From: Agromyces ramosus
GTDB lineage: Bacteria; Actinomycetota; Actinomycetes; Actinomycetales; Microbacteriaceae
Direction: 5' to 3'
NCBI RefSeq assembly: GCF_030817175.1
Contig: NZ_JAUSYY010000001.1
Span: 558,001-622,000, forward strand
DNA length: 64,000 nucleotides
Below are positions 38,701 through 47,582 of the stretch, in pieces. Each line of letters begins with the position of its first letter. Position 1 is the first letter of the stretch. The position numbers were made by a program, and so were the translations under genes. The notes beneath the pieces are model-generated. The model was not told where the DNA came from. It saw only the letters and a list, made by a program, of their open reading frames with translations, and made no database searches.

Positions 38701-39683
38701 AGACCCGGGCTGCCGTCGCGAAGGCCGTGGGCGGGTCGTCCGCAACCACGGCGACGGCGACGACCGGCGACGCGACGCGGGCGCCCACCGCGAGCGAGGC
38801 GCGAGCCGCCGGCTTCACCGAGCGCACCGGGGTCACCGCGTGGGAATGGGACGAGATCCCCGCCCACCTCGACACCCGGCAGGCGGGCAACGTCATCCGC
38901 GCCTATCCGGCGCTCGTCGACGACGGGGCGTCGGTCGCGCTGCGACTCGTCGCGACCGCGGAGGAACGCGACCGGGCGTCGCGCCGTGGCATCCGTCGCC
39001 TGCTCGTGAACGCCACGCCCTCACCCGTCGCCTACGTGCAGGAGCACCTGTCGAACGAGGAGAAGCTGCAGCTCGCGGCGAGTGCCTACCCCGGCACCCG
39101 GGCGCTCCTCGACGACTGCCTCGCCGCGTGCGTCGACGCCGAGCTGCGGGCACGCCACCCCGACGGCCTCCTGCGGACCCGCGCCGAGTTCGACACGGTG
39201 CGCGACGCGATCGCCGCGGGAATCATGGAGCGGATGTTCGAGACGGTCTCGCTCGTCGCCCGCATCGTGAAGGCCTCGCGCGACGCCGACCGGGCGATCA
39301 GCACGGCCTCGAGCATGCACCTGATGGCGGCGCTCGGCGACGCCCGTGCCCAGTTGCAGGGGCTCGTGCCGTCGGGGTTCGTCTCGGCGACCGGCCTCGA
39401 GCGGCTGCGGCACCTCCCGCGGTATCTCGAGGCGATCTCGGTGCGCGTTCGCAAGCTCGTGGAGAACCCGGGGCGCGATCGGCAGGCCATGAACCAACTC
39501 CAGGGTTCGATCGCCCTCTTCGAGGCGGCAGGCGGGCGAATCCCGATCGACCCCGAGGCGCCCGAGCAGCTCGTGCGCACCCGATGGATGCTCGAGGAGT
39601 TGCGCGTCGGCCTCTTCGCCCAGGAGCTGCGCACGGCGGAGACCGTTTCGCCGCAACGCATCGCGAAGGCGCTGGCCGGCTGA
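35727..39683 (+). CDS. hrpA: ATP-dependent RNA helicase HrpA (DEAH box)
   Basis: 1,318 residues, full length for HrpA. Helicase motifs in order: GATGSGKTTQLPK (motif I, ~33-45), TQPRRIAARTIA (Ia), DEAHERS (II), TSATID (III), TNVAETSLTVPGI (V) and QRSGRSGRTSDG (VI). After them come the winged-helix/ratchet (HA2) domain and a long HrpA-specific C-terminal region (DUF3418). A short acidic insert (AGGEDSDDEGAAADDKD, ~210-230) in the second RecA domain looks like a surface loop. HrpA resolves collided ribosomes in bacteria. GTG start is set by the -10 box and by the N-terminal PPELPVSGQREEI. Confidence 0.96.
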   Translation: MLPAITYPPELPVSGQREEIARALRDHQVVIVAGATGSGKTTQLPKICLELGRESIAHTQPRRIAARTIAERISEELSVELGSLVGYQVRFTDKVSDATRIKVMTDGILLNEIHRDPDLRRYDTIIIDEAHERSLNIDFLLGYLKRLLPRRPDLKVIVTSATIDPASFARHFADAAGNPAPVIEVSGRTYPVEIRYRPLVAEGGAGAGGEDSDDEGAAADDKDVQRGILDALDELERESSGDVLVFLSGESEIRDAEAAVRAHATRRGGAGETEVLPLYGRLSAADQHRVFEPSKVAGLRRRVVLATNVAETSLTVPGIRYVVDAGTARISRYSVRSKVQRLPIEPISQASANQRSGRSGRTSDGIAIRLYSEDDYERRPGYTDPEILRTNLAAVILQMASLGLGPIEAFPFLTPPDSRGIRDGLELLRELGALDDGARGDGPQLTRIGRQLARLPIEPRFARMVLESKAQAVSREVLAIVAGLTVQDPRERPLDKREQADGFHARFVDPTSDFLSLLNLWNHLEEQQRQLSGSAFRRMCKAEFLNYLRVREWQDLYRQLVRLAKPLGLHLNEPRVDPDGIHRALLAGLLSQIGLRDDTKTSSGRGGAGTAREAERKGRRQQAEFVGARNTRFVVFPGSALAKKPPAALMSAELVETSRLFARTNAAIDPAWAEQLAGPLAKRSYSEPRWERRQGAAVADEKVTLFGVPIVAKRRIQLARVDPALARELFIRHALVEEDWDTSRLDKRLFAFLRKNRELRRELGEVEERTRRRDLLAGDEVVVAFYESRVPSDVADTRAFERWWRDEQRTRPELFTMAAADVVAEDAAVDRDDGFPDRWRQGDQTLTLAYRFEPGADDDGVTVIVPLVLLPRLTASGFDWQVPGLRDELITAMLRTLPKVLRRQVVPAAEWAGRIAAELPDGPEAGAEREPFAAVVSQAIRRLTFTPVDPGDFDLERVPAHLRMTFRAVDERGRTLGTSKVLGELQSRLAGQTRAAVAKAVGGSSATTATATTGDATRAPTASEARAAGFTERTGVTAWEWDEIPAHLDTRQAGNVIRAYPALVDDGASVALRLVATAEERDRASRRGIRRLLVNATPSPVAYVQEHLSNEEKLQLAASAYPGTRALLDDCLAACVDAELRARHPDGLLRTRAEFDTVRDAIAAGIMERMFETVSLVARIVKASRDADRAISTASSMHLMAALGDARAQLQGLVPSGFVSATGLERLRHLPRYLEAISVRVRKLVENPGRDRQAMNQLQGSIALFEAAGGRIPIDPEAPEQLVRTRWMLEELRVGLFAQELRTAETVSPQRIAKALAG

Positions 39684-39871
39684 CGCGATGGAGCGGCGGC
39701 GGCATGTCGCCGTATCGGTTCGCGAAGCACACCGGAACCCCTTGACCTGAGGAAAACTCGGGGTCAGAGTTGACAGGTCCGGTGGTGCCGTCCCGCATCC
39801 ACCCGATCGCGATCCACCCGATCGCCCGGACGGCACATCTCCCGGTTCTTGCAGAGTCGCAGGGAGCAATC

Positions 39872-41512
39872 GTGAACAGAAATCAGAGAGTCGGCTTCGG
39901 CGTCGTGGCAGCCACGGCATTGGTCGCACTGACCGGCACCGCCGTCTATGCCGCGATCCCGACGGATACGACGGCGTTGCGTGAGGCGGTCACCGCCGAC
40001 GCGATCATGGATCACCTGGCAGAGCTCCAGGAGATCGCCGATGCCAACGGCGGCACCCGCGCCAGCGGCACCGACGGGTACGACCAGTCGATCGACTACA
40101 TCGAGGCGGCCCTCCTGGCCGCCGGCTACGAGGTCACGCGCCAGGACTTCCTGTTCAACTCGTTCCGCGAGCTGTCCGAGCCGGTCTTCGAGCGCGTCTC
40201 ACCTGATCCCGAGGCCTATGTTCCCGGAGTGGACTTCTACACGGCGTCGTACTCCGGCAGCGGCGACGTCACCGCGCCGTTGCAGGCGGTCGACCTCGTG
40301 CTGCCGCCCGGCCCGACCGCGAGTACGTCGACCAGCGGCTGCGAGCCTGAGGACTTCACCGGCTTCATCGCGGGCAACATCGCCCTCGTGCAGCGCGGCA
40401 CGTGCGACTTCTCGGTCAAGGCCGCGAACGCCTTCGATGCGGGCGCCGTCGGCGTGATCATCTTCAACGAGGGGCAGGAGGGCCGACAGGAGACGCTCAA
40501 TCCCACGCTGGGTGACGCGTTCAGCGACCCGATCCCCGTCGTCGGCACTTCGTTCGAGATCGGCAATGAGCTCGCCTCCCTCCTCGCGACCGGCACGGTC
40601 ACGATCCACCTGGTGACCGACACGCTCATCGAGCTCGACGTCCCGACGACGAACCTCATCGCCGAGACGCCGACCGGGCGCGATGACCGCGTGGTGATGG
40701 CCGGCGCCCACCTCGACTCCGTTCCGGAGGGTCCTGGCATCGAGGACAATGGCACGGGATCGGCGACACTGCTCGAGACCGCGCTCCAGATCGCCGAGCT
40801 CGGCATCGAGCCCCGCAACACCATCCGCTTCGCGTGGTGGGGCGCCGAGGAGGCCGGACTGGTGGGATCGCAGTACTACGTCGACTCGCTCACGAAGCGG
40901 GCGGCGAAGAACATCGAGCTGTACCTCAACTTCGACATGATCGGCTCGCCGAACTTCGCACGCTTCGTCTACGACGGCGACGGCTCGGCGTTCGGCATCA
41001 AGGGCCCGAGCGGCAGCGACGACATCGAGGCGCTCTTCGAGGACTTCTTCGCCTCCCAGGGCCTCGTGTCGGAGCCGACGGCGTTCGACGGGCGCTCCGA
41101 CTACGACGCGTTCATCACGGCGGGCATCCCGGCCGGTGGCCTGTTCACCGGAGCGGAAGACGTCAAGACGCCGGAGCAGGTCGAGTGGTATGGCGGGCTC
41201 TCGACGTTCGAGGGTGAACCGGTGTCGTACGACCCGTGCTACCACCAGGCCTGCGACAGCATGGACCCGATCGCGGATGGCGCGGACGCCGACCTGTACG
41301 AAGCGCTGAACGAGGCGTATGGGGGTGCACTCCTGTACGAGGGCGTCATCACCAACGTCAACACGCAGGTGCTCGAGGAGATGGCGGATGCCGTGGCGCA
41401 CGCAATCCTCACGTACGCGATGTCGACCTCGTCGGTGAACGGCACGGCGAAGGCCTCTCCGATGGCGATGGAGAGGGCCGGGGACCGTCTCGGCTCCCAC
41501 TTCCGGCGCTGA
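39872..41512 (+). CDS. Secreted M28-family metallopeptidase with PA domain
   Basis: 546 residues. A signal peptide (MNRNQRVGFGVVAATALVAL, cleavage near VYAA-IP at ~28) exports it. An inserted protease-associated domain (~125-250: GNIALVQRGTCDFSVKAANA, VGVIIFNEG) sits inside the N-terminal part. Zinc ligands of the M28 fold: His/Asp in MAGAHLDSVPEGPGIEDNGTGS, Glu in WWGAEEAGLVGS, Asp in NFDMIGSPN and His in CYHQACDS. Resembles secreted aminopeptidases of Streptomyces. GTG start at 39872 follows AGGGAG; no promoter could be fixed in 39684-39871. Confidence 0.92.
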   Translation: MNRNQRVGFGVVAATALVALTGTAVYAAIPTDTTALREAVTADAIMDHLAELQEIADANGGTRASGTDGYDQSIDYIEAALLAAGYEVTRQDFLFNSFRELSEPVFERVSPDPEAYVPGVDFYTASYSGSGDVTAPLQAVDLVLPPGPTASTSTSGCEPEDFTGFIAGNIALVQRGTCDFSVKAANAFDAGAVGVIIFNEGQEGRQETLNPTLGDAFSDPIPVVGTSFEIGNELASLLATGTVTIHLVTDTLIELDVPTTNLIAETPTGRDDRVVMAGAHLDSVPEGPGIEDNGTGSATLLETALQIAELGIEPRNTIRFAWWGAEEAGLVGSQYYVDSLTKRAAKNIELYLNFDMIGSPNFARFVYDGDGSAFGIKGPSGSDDIEALFEDFFASQGLVSEPTAFDGRSDYDAFITAGIPAGGLFTGAEDVKTPEQVEWYGGLSTFEGEPVSYDPCYHQACDSMDPIADGADADLYEALNEAYGGALLYEGVITNVNTQVLEEMADAVAHAILTYAMSTSSVNGTAKASPMAMERAGDRLGSHFRR

Positions 41513-41524
41513 CGGGTTCCCTGC

Positions 41525-41560
41525 GCTGAGCCCTTCCGCAACCGTGCGGGAGGGCTCAGC
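41525..41560. terminator. Bidirectional hairpin terminator between M28 and SRPBCC genes
   Basis: 16-bp arms GCTGAGCCCTTCCGCA and TGCGGGAGGGCTCAGC (one G-U pair) with loop ACCG, 12 bp after the M28 stop and reaching into the SRPBCC stop. It can serve both convergent transcripts. Confidence 0.85.
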
Positions 41561-42062
41561 GGCGTGCTGCGGCGAAGCGTGCCTCGTACGCCGGCGCGAG
41601 CTCGGCGAGGCGGCGGTGCCACGCGTCGCCGTCGGCCAGGTCGAGCGCCGGCTCGAGGAGATGCCAAGCGAGCGCCTCGAGGTATGCGTGCCAGCCCGGG
41701 CCGTACGCGACATCGGTGACGCCCTCATGGCGGAGGCGCAGCCACGTGCGTTCGCCGTCGGACTCGAGCCGGACGATGAGCTCGGTGGGCGGGGCATCCG
41801 CGACCTGCCAGGTGGTGGTGAATGCGCGTGGCGGCTCGCACGAGGTGACGTCGCCCACGCAGTACACCCCGCCGTCGGAGCCGATCGCCTCCCAGCGGCC
41901 CCCGAGCCGGAACTCGCCCCGGTACGGCGCCATGAAGCGAGACAGTCGTTCGGGGGTCGTGATGGCGTTCCAGAGGTCGTCGATGTCGGTGTCGTAGAGC
42001 TCGTCGAACTCGAGCAGGAATCCCGTGGCCGCCGCGGAGATGCGGCCGTCGTCGATCGTCAT
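41556..42062 (-). CDS. SRPBCC / AHSA1-type protein
   Basis: 168 residues of the START/Bet v 1-like AHSA1 family: FDELYDTDIDDLWNAITTPERLSRFMAPYRGEFRLGGRWEAI, a hydrophobic ligand pocket, and AYLEALAWHLLEPA at the C-terminal helix. Function usually unknown (small-molecule binding). Its ATG overlaps the ArsR gene stop by 4 bases; ArsR/SRPBCC pairs of this layout are very common in actinobacteria, with the ArsR protein as regulator of its partner. Confidence 0.88.
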   Translation of the reverse strand: MTIDDGRISAAATGFLLEFDELYDTDIDDLWNAITTPERLSRFMAPYRGEFRLGGRWEAIGSDGGVYCVGDVTSCEPPRAFTTTWQVADAPPTELIVRLESDGERTWLRLRHEGVTDVAYGPGWHAYLEALAWHLLEPALDLADGDAWHRRLAELAPAYEARFAAARR

Positions 42063-42418
42063 GAGCGGTCCTCCTCACGGCCGCCCTCGGCACGGCGGCG
42101 AGCCAGCCGGCCGCGCGCGACCTCGGTGTGCAGGGCGGCGAGGCCCGCCGTCCACGTGGAGCGGTAGCGCTCGAGTTGCAGGCTCGCGTCGTCGAGCCCG
42201 CTCGGATCGATGGAGTAGAGCCGCCGGGCGCCCTCGGCCCGGACACTCGCGAAGCCGGCCTCCCGGAGAATGCGGAGCTGTCGCGAGACGGCGGGCTGGG
42301 TGATGCCGAATTCGCGACCGACGACCTCGACGACCTCGCCGGCGCTGGACTCCCCCGTTGCGAGCAGGTCGAGGATGCGGCGGCGGACGGGGTCGCCGAG
42401 GACGTCGAAGGCGTGCAT
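42059..42418 (-). CDS. ArsR-family transcriptional regulator
   Basis: 119 residues. Winged helix DVLGDPVRRRILDLLATGESSAGEVVEVV, recognition helix GITQPAVSRQLRILREAGFASVR and wing EGARRLYSIDP. None of the ArsR/SmtB metal-binding cysteines is present, so it is a metal-independent sub-type (SdpR/YceK-like). ATG set by the TATTCT box 6 nt upstream. Translationally coupled to the SRPBCC gene. Confidence 0.92.
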   Translation of the reverse strand: MHAFDVLGDPVRRRILDLLATGESSAGEVVEVVGREFGITQPAVSRQLRILREAGFASVRAEGARRLYSIDPSGLDDASLQLERYRSTWTAGLAALHTEVARGRLARRRAEGGREEDRS

Positions 42419-42424
42419 GTGCTG

Positions 42425-42467
42425 AGAATATCAGCTACGTTTTATATAAACAACACCTTATGTTGCG
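42425..42467 (-). promoter_or_regulatory. Promoter and possible operator of the ArsR-SRPBCC pair
   Basis: Minus-strand -35 TTGTTT (42448-42453), 17 bp, -10 TATTCT (42425-42430), 6 nt to the ATG: leaderless. The ~45 bp are strikingly AT-rich. CAACA-TAAGG-TGTTG at about 42450-42465 is a small palindrome over the -35 region and a candidate operator. Confidence 0.65.
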
Positions 42468-42471
42468 ACCT

Positions 42472-43278
42472 TCAGAGCACCTTCGAGAGGAAGGCACGGG
42501 TTCGCTGGTGCTGCGGGTTCGCGAGCACTTCGCGTGGATCCCCGGCCTCGACGACGACGCCGCCGTCCATGAAGACGAGCGTGTCGGCGACCTCGCGGGC
42601 GAAGCCCATCTCGTGCGTCACCACGATCATCGTCATGCCGCTCGCCGCGAGGCCCTTCATGACGTCGAGCACCTCGCCCACGAGCTCCGGGTCGAGCGCC
42701 GAGGTGGGCTCGTCGAAGAGCATGAGCTTCGGATCCATGGCCAGCGCCCGGGCGATCGCCACCCGCTGCTGCTGCCCCCCGGAGAGGTGGGCCGGGTAGT
42801 AGTCGGCCCGATCGGCGAGCCCCACCCGGTCGAGCAGCTCGAGCGCGCGAGCCTTCGCCTCCGCCTTCGAGGTGCCCTTCACGAGCACCGGCGCCTCCAT
42901 CACGTTCTCGAGCGCCGTCATGTGCGGAAACAGGTTGAACCGCTGGAACACCATGCCGATGTCACGACGCTGCCTGGCGGCATCCTTGGGGTGCAGCTCA
43001 TAGAGCTTGTCGCCCGCCTCGCGGTAGCCGACGAGCTGCCCGTCGACCGAGAGACGACCCGACGACACGCGCTCGAGGTGGTTGATGCAGCGCAGGAACG
43101 TGGACTTGCCCGAACCGCTCGGGCCGACGAGGCACAGCACCTCGCCACGCTTGACCTCGAGCGAGATGGACTTCAGCACCTCGTTCGATCCGAAGCTCTT
43201 CGACACGGCCTCGGCGAGCACCATGGGCGTGGGGTCGACGGATGCCGCGGTCGCCGCGGTCTCGTTGACGTCGGTCAT
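42472..43278 (-). CDS. Polar amino-acid ABC transporter, ATP-binding subunit
   Basis: 268 residues. Walker [10 protein letters not shown] at 52-60, Q-loop in [20 protein letters not shown], signature [15 protein letters not shown], Walker [17 protein letters not shown] and switch His in [14 protein letters not shown]. The words MGFAREV and FNLFPH are typical of GlnQ/HisP-type polar amino-acid importers. Overlaps the permease gene by 4 bases (ATGA), completing a substrate-binding protein/permease/ATPase operon on the minus strand. Confidence 0.94.
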   Translation of the reverse strand: MTDVNETAATAASVDPTPMVLAEAVSKSFGSNEVLKSISLEVKRGEVLCLVGPSGSGKSTFLRCINHLERVSSGRLSVDGQLVGYREAGDKLYELHPKDAARQRRDIGMVFQRFNLFPHMTALENVMEAPVLVKGTSKAEAKARALELLDRVGLADRADYYPAHLSGGQQQRVAIARALAMDPKLMLFDEPTSALDPELVGEVLDVMKGLAASGMTMIVVTHEMGFAREVADTLVFMDGGVVVEAGDPREVLANPQHQRTRAFLSKVL

Positions 43279-44267
43279 CGTGCGTCCCCTCCCTGCTTCG
43301 AGGCGATCGGCGGCTCGGGATCGGCGACGGTCGGCACGACTCCAGTGGGCGGCGCGGCGACCGTGTCGGGACGATCGCCGACCCCCCGCGCGAACCGCTT
43401 CTCGAGGTAGTACTGGCCGACCATGAGCACCGAGGTGAAGAACAGGTACCAGATCGACGCGACGATGAGCAGCGGGATCGGGTTGAAGGTCTCGGCCGAG
43501 ATGTCGCGCGTGCGGCTGTAGAGCTCGGTCGTGAGCGGGATGGCGGTGACGAGCGAGGTGGTCTTCAGCATCGAGATCACCTCGTTGCCGGTCGGCGGGA
43601 TGATGACCCGCATCGCCTGCGGCAGGATGACGCGACGCATGGTCTGGAACCAGCTCATGCCGAGCGCGGTCGCCGCCTCGTCTTGTCCCTTGTCGACCGA
43701 GAGCAGGCCGGCGCGCACGATCTCGGCCATGTACGCCGCCTCGTTGAGCGAGAGGCCGATGACGGCGAGCCAGAACACCCCGATCAGGTCGTTGGTGTCG
43801 AACGAGAGCCACGGCTCGGTGAAGGGGATGCCGACGTCGATCGTCTTGTAGATGATCGCGAAGAGCCCCCAGAACACCAACTGCACGTACACGGGCGTGC
43901 CGCGGAAGATCCAGAGGTAGAACCAGGCGACCGACTTCACGACCGGGTTCGGTGAGAGCCGCATGATCGCGAGGATCACGCCGAGCACGATCGCGATGAT
44001 CATCGACAGCACGGTCAGCTCGAGCGTGACGAGCGCGGCCGCCGAGACCCGCCGGTCGAACAGGTACTGCGCGACCGTGGGCCAGTCGTAGGCCTCGCGT
44101 TGCGACGCGTCGATCACGAACAGCGCGAAGATCAGCACGAGCACGACGGCGAAGACGTTGCGCCACGGATGCCGCAGCTTCACGGCCTTCACCGGCACAT
44201 GCTGCTCGGCGCCGCCCGGCGACGGGCTCGTGCCCGCCGCCGAGCGGCCGGTTGCGGAGGTCGACAC
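43275..44267 (-). CDS. Polar amino-acid ABC transporter, permease subunit
   Basis: 330 residues with five to six TM segments and the EAA loop [33 protein letters not shown], in which the conserved ...EAA---G spacing contacts the ATPase. Single-permease HisQM family, so it must act as a homodimer. Both termini are long and Pro/Ala/Gly-rich ([19 protein letters not shown] and a ~35-residue tail). GTG start at 44267, 4 bases past the binding-protein stop, chosen because the longer frame reads opposite the binding-protein gene. Confidence 0.9.
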   Translation of the reverse strand: MSTSATGRSAAGTSPSPGGAEQHVPVKAVKLRHPWRNVFAVVLVLIFALFVIDASQREAYDWPTVAQYLFDRRVSAAALVTLELTVLSMIIAIVLGVILAIMRLSPNPVVKSVAWFYLWIFRGTPVYVQLVFWGLFAIIYKTIDVGIPFTEPWLSFDTNDLIGVFWLAVIGLSLNEAAYMAEIVRAGLLSVDKGQDEAATALGMSWFQTMRRVILPQAMRVIIPPTGNEVISMLKTTSLVTAIPLTTELYSRTRDISAETFNPIPLLIVASIWYLFFTSVLMVGQYYLEKRFARGVGDRPDTVAAPPTGVVPTVADPEPPIASKQGGDAR

Positions 44268-44271
44268 TGAC

Positions 44272-45171
44272 TCAGCCGTTCGACGCCGCGTTGATCGTGA
44301 TCTCGTCGATGGCGCCGTCGGCGACGCCCCACTCGTCGAGGATGTCGCCGTAGGTGCCGTCGTCGACGAGCGCCTGCACGGCGGCCTGGATCGCCTCGGT
44401 GAGACCGTCGCGGTCCTTGCCGACCGCGATGCCGTACGGCGCGACGTCGAACGACTCGCCCGCGGGCTGCAGCTTGCCGTCGGTCTGCGAGATCGCGTAG
44501 AGGGTGACCGGGGAGTCGGCGCTGAGCGCGTCGGCCTGGCCGAGCGCCACGGCGTTGGTCGCGGCATCCTGCGTGTCGAAGGGCACCTTCTCGATGGCGG
44601 GCTTGCCTGCGGCGACGCACTCGTCGGACTTCGCGGGCACCTCGTCGGTGTCTTCGTAGGTGGTGGCCTGCACGGCGACCTTCAGGCCGCAGGCGTCGGC
44701 CGGGTCGACCTCATTGCCGGCCGCGGAGGCCCACATGATGCCGGCCTCGTAGTAGTTGACGAAGTCGACCTGCTCCTCGCGCTCGACCGTGTCGGTGAAG
44801 GAGGACACGCCGATGTCGGCCTTGCCGCCGACGACGCTCGGGATGATGTTGTCGAACTTCGACACCTGGAACTCGACCTCGAGACCGAGCTTCGCGCCGA
44901 TCGCCTCGGCGAGCTCCGCGCCCCAGCCGATCGGGTTGCCGTCGGCGTCCTTGAACTCGTTCGGCGGGTAGGTCGGGTCGATGCCGACGATGAGCTTGCC
45001 CGACTCCACGACGTCGTCGGGAAGCAGGGCCACCGCCGCCTCGTCGACCGTCACGGACGAGGTGGATTCGCCTTCGGAGCCGGCGTTCGGCGACGTGTTG
45101 TCGACACAGGCGGTGAGCAGGAGCGCCGACGCGGCCAGGAGGGCCGGGACTGCGACGAAACGTGTACGCAT
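44272..45171 (-). CDS. Polar amino-acid ABC transporter, substrate-binding lipoprotein
   Basis: 299 residues. Lipobox LLLTAC after a hydrophobic signal peptide (Cys ~22). SBP_bac_3 features: VGIDPTYPPNEFKDADGNPIGW, FDNIIPSVVGGKADIGVSSFTDTVERE and the second-lobe VQATTYEDTD. Family 3 proteins bind polar amino acids (Gln, Glu, cystine, basic) outside the cell and deliver them to the permease. AGAGGA lies 9 bases before the ATG. TATTAG near 45240 is a possible -10, giving a leader of ~60 nt with no recognisable riboswitch. Confidence 0.93.
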   Translation of the reverse strand: MRTRFVAVPALLAASALLLTACVDNTSPNAGSEGESTSSVTVDEAAVALLPDDVVESGKLIVGIDPTYPPNEFKDADGNPIGWGAELAEAIGAKLGLEVEFQVSKFDNIIPSVVGGKADIGVSSFTDTVEREEQVDFVNYYEAGIMWASAAGNEVDPADACGLKVAVQATTYEDTDEVPAKSDECVAAGKPAIEKVPFDTQDAATNAVALGQADALSADSPVTLYAISQTDGKLQPAGESFDVAPYGIAVGKDRDGLTEAIQAAVQALVDDGTYGDILDEWGVADGAIDEITINAASNG

Positions 45172-45366
45172 TTGATGATTCCTCTGATCAGATTTCTGGC
45201 GACATCGGACCGGGTGACGGTCATCGTCGACACGGGAGACACTAATACAGACACCGAGAGGCCACCCCACCGAGGGGGTCACGGTTCGGGTGCGATTCGC
45301 CGTCGCGGCGGTTGTGCTCGGCACGAGTCGACGGTAGGGCGGATGCCCCCGCGACATCCGCCTCGA

Positions 45367-45372
45367 TAGAGT
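45367..45372 (+). promoter_or_regulatory. Possible -10 element of the MFS gene
   Basis: TAGAGT, 9 nt before the GTG start at 45382. The spacing is longer than for the other leaderless genes. Confidence 0.4.
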
Positions 45373-45381
45373 GGGCGAACC

Positions 45382-46590
45382 GTGGGAAGCTACACCGATC
45401 TGCTCAGGACCTCGGGCGTCGCTCGCATCATCGCCGCCCAGCTGACGGCACGGTTCCCGTCGGGAATGCTCTCGCTGGCCTTCCTCCTCCACGTCGAACA
45501 GCAGACCGGCAGCTATGGCGCGGCGGGTCTCGTGCTCGCAGCCACCTCCATCGGCCAGGCGATCGCCGGTCCGATGACGAGCCGGCTCATGGGCCGCTTC
45601 GGCATGCGCCCCGTGCTGATCACGACGCTCGTCGTGTGCGTGACCGGCGTCGTCGCGATCGGGGTGCTCACGCTGACCGTCCCTCTCTACATGATCGTCG
45701 GCTTCGTCGTCGGCCTCTCGACACCGCCCGTGCAGCCCGCGGTGCGCACGATCTATCCCAAGATGGTGAACTCCCGCCAGCTCACCCCGCTGTTCTCGCT
45801 CGATGCGTCGGCGCAAGAGATCATCTGGGTCGTGGGCCCGGTGGTCACCACGTTCGTGGCGACGCAGATCGGCACCGTCTGGGCGATCCTGCTCGCCGCG
45901 GTGCTCATGGTCGTCGGCGGCGTCTGGTTCATCTCGTCACCCGAGCTCGGGCGCGTGCGCATCCCGCGCTCGAAGCGCCGCTTCGGCACGGTGCTCGCGC
46001 GCCCGCCGGTGCTGCTCGCGACCGTCGTCGGCTTCCTCCTCATCGGCGCGTGCGCGGCCATCGAGGCGGGCGTCGTCGCGGCGTTCGGGCACGACGGCGC
46101 CGAGGCCGGCATCGTGCTCGCGATCTTCTCGATCGGCTCGCTCGGCGGTGGCCTCTTCCTCGGCCACGTGCCGATCGGCCCGTGGTCGACCGCGCGCCGC
46201 ATGCTCATCGTCTTCGTGGGCACCGCGCTCGCGGCCTTCGTCATGGACTTCTGGTGGCTCTCGGTCACGCTCTTCATCGCGGGCATCGGCATCGCGCCGG
46301 CCCTCGCGGTGCTCTTCGCGATCGTCTCGGCGAGCGTCAAGTTCTCCGACACCGCCGAGGCCTACGGCTGGGTCGGCACCGGGCAGCTCATCGGCGCCGC
46401 GCTCGGCTCGGCCCTCGCGGGCTTCCTCATCGACGACTTCGGCGCGCAGGGCGCGTTCTGGGCAGCTGCGGCGATCGCGTTCGTGGGCTTCCTCGTGCCG
46501 GCACTCGCCCGGCGCTGGCATCCCGACCTGCGAGGCCGCGACGCGAGCCCGATTCCCGACACCGAACCCGTGCCGTTGCAACCGAGCTAG
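45382..46590 (+). CDS. MFS transporter
   Basis: 402 residues, 12 TM segments. N-terminal GSYTDLLRTSGVARIIAAQLTARFPSGMLSLAF and the loop RLMGRFGMRPVL between TM2 and TM3 (MFS motif A-like), with a second motif after TM8 (PIGPWSTARRML). Resembles uncharacterised actinobacterial MFS proteins; no substrate predicted. Followed after 12 bases by an aldo/keto reductase gene, so the two may be one transcript. Confidence 0.88.
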   Translation: MGSYTDLLRTSGVARIIAAQLTARFPSGMLSLAFLLHVEQQTGSYGAAGLVLAATSIGQAIAGPMTSRLMGRFGMRPVLITTLVVCVTGVVAIGVLTLTVPLYMIVGFVVGLSTPPVQPAVRTIYPKMVNSRQLTPLFSLDASAQEIIWVVGPVVTTFVATQIGTVWAILLAAVLMVVGGVWFISSPELGRVRIPRSKRRFGTVLARPPVLLATVVGFLLIGACAAIEAGVVAAFGHDGAEAGIVLAIFSIGSLGGGLFLGHVPIGPWSTARRMLIVFVGTALAAFVMDFWWLSVTLFIAGIGIAPALAVLFAIVSASVKFSDTAEAYGWVGTGQLIGAALGSALAGFLIDDFGAQGAFWAAAAIAFVGFLVPALARRWHPDLRGRDASPIPDTEPVPLQPS

Positions 46591-46602
46591 CGAGGAGTTC
46601 GC

Positions 46603-47436
46603 GTGCTGTCATCGATCCCGCCCGCCCCGCGCCTGTCACTCGCCGACGGCGCCGACATCCCGCAGCTGGGCCTCGGCCTCTACAAGGTGCCGGCGACGGA
46701 TGCCGCCCGCCTCTGCCGCGACGCGATCGACATCGGCTACCGGCACCTCGACACCGCGGCCTTCTACGGCAACGAGCGCGAGGTCGGCGACGCCGTGCGC
46801 GCCGCACCCGCGCCCCGCGACGAGCTCTTCATCACGAGCAAGGTCTGGATGGACGACAACGGGTTCGACACCACCCTGCGCGCGTTCGACGCATCGATGA
46901 GCCGGCTCGGGCTCGACCGGCTCGATCTCTACCTGATCCACTGGCCGGTGCCGTCGACCGACCGCTACGTCGACACGTGGCGTGCGCTGATCCGCCTGCA
47001 GCAGGAGGGGCGGGTGCGCTCGATCGGCGTGGCGAACTTCCACACGCACCACGTCGAGCGCATCGTCGACGAGACCGGCGTGACGCCGGCCGTCAACCAG
47101 GTCGAGCTGCATCCGTGGCTGCCGCAGGCGGCGGTGCGCGCGTTCGATGCTGCGCGAGGCATCCGCACCGAGGCGTGGTCGCCGCTCGCACGAGGACGCG
47201 TGCTCGGCACGCCGCTGCTCGACGACCTCGCCGCCAAGCACGACCGGACCCCGGCGCAGGTCGTGCTGCGCTGGCACGTGCAGCTCGGCAACGTCGTGAT
47301 CCCGAAGGCGTCCTCTCGTGAGCGGCTCGCCGAGAACCTCGACGTCTTCGGGTTCGAGCTCGACGCCGACGACCTCGCCGCACTGGCGACGCTCGAGACC
47401 GGCGAGCGCACCGGACGCGATCCCGACGACGACTGA
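46603..47436 (+). CDS. Aldo/keto reductase, second copy
   Basis: 277 residues with the same tetrad as the other AKR in this window: HLDTAAFYGNEREVG (Asp, Tyr), FITSKVWMDDNG (Lys) and LYLIHWPVPS (His), and the coenzyme motif IPKASSRERLAENLDVFG. GTG start preceded by GAGGAG. Follows the MFS gene closely. Paralogue of 33981-34811 with ~45-50 percent identity by eye. Confidence 0.9.
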   Translation: MLSSIPPAPRLSLADGADIPQLGLGLYKVPATDAARLCRDAIDIGYRHLDTAAFYGNEREVGDAVRAAPAPRDELFITSKVWMDDNGFDTTLRAFDASMSRLGLDRLDLYLIHWPVPSTDRYVDTWRALIRLQQEGRVRSIGVANFHTHHVERIVDETGVTPAVNQVELHPWLPQAAVRAFDAARGIRTEAWSPLARGRVLGTPLLDDLAAKHDRTPAQVVLRWHVQLGNVVIPKASSRERLAENLDVFGFELDADDLAALATLETGERTGRDPDDD

Positions 47437-47570
47437 GCCGAGCGGCATCCGCCCGATGAACGGCCCACTGAACCGGAACGTTGTGCCCGTTCGGCGATTC
47501 ACAGCGAACAGCAACCCGATCGTGATTCGACTCCCAGCCGGAGCCCAGACATCGGCATCCTGCCGGGCAA

Positions 47571-47576
47571 TACAGT
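47571..47576 (+). promoter_or_regulatory. -10 element of the DUF4349 gene, leaderless type
   Basis: TACAGT, 6 nt before the ATG at 47583. The gap 47437-47570 holds no other feature. Confidence 0.5.
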
Positions 47577-47582
47577 GAGCGC

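Noticed and set aside
39743..39766. Hairpin-like TGACCTGAG...CTCGGGGTCA after hrpA
   Set aside because: One bulge and no T tract; could be an operator or chance, not strong enough to call a terminator.
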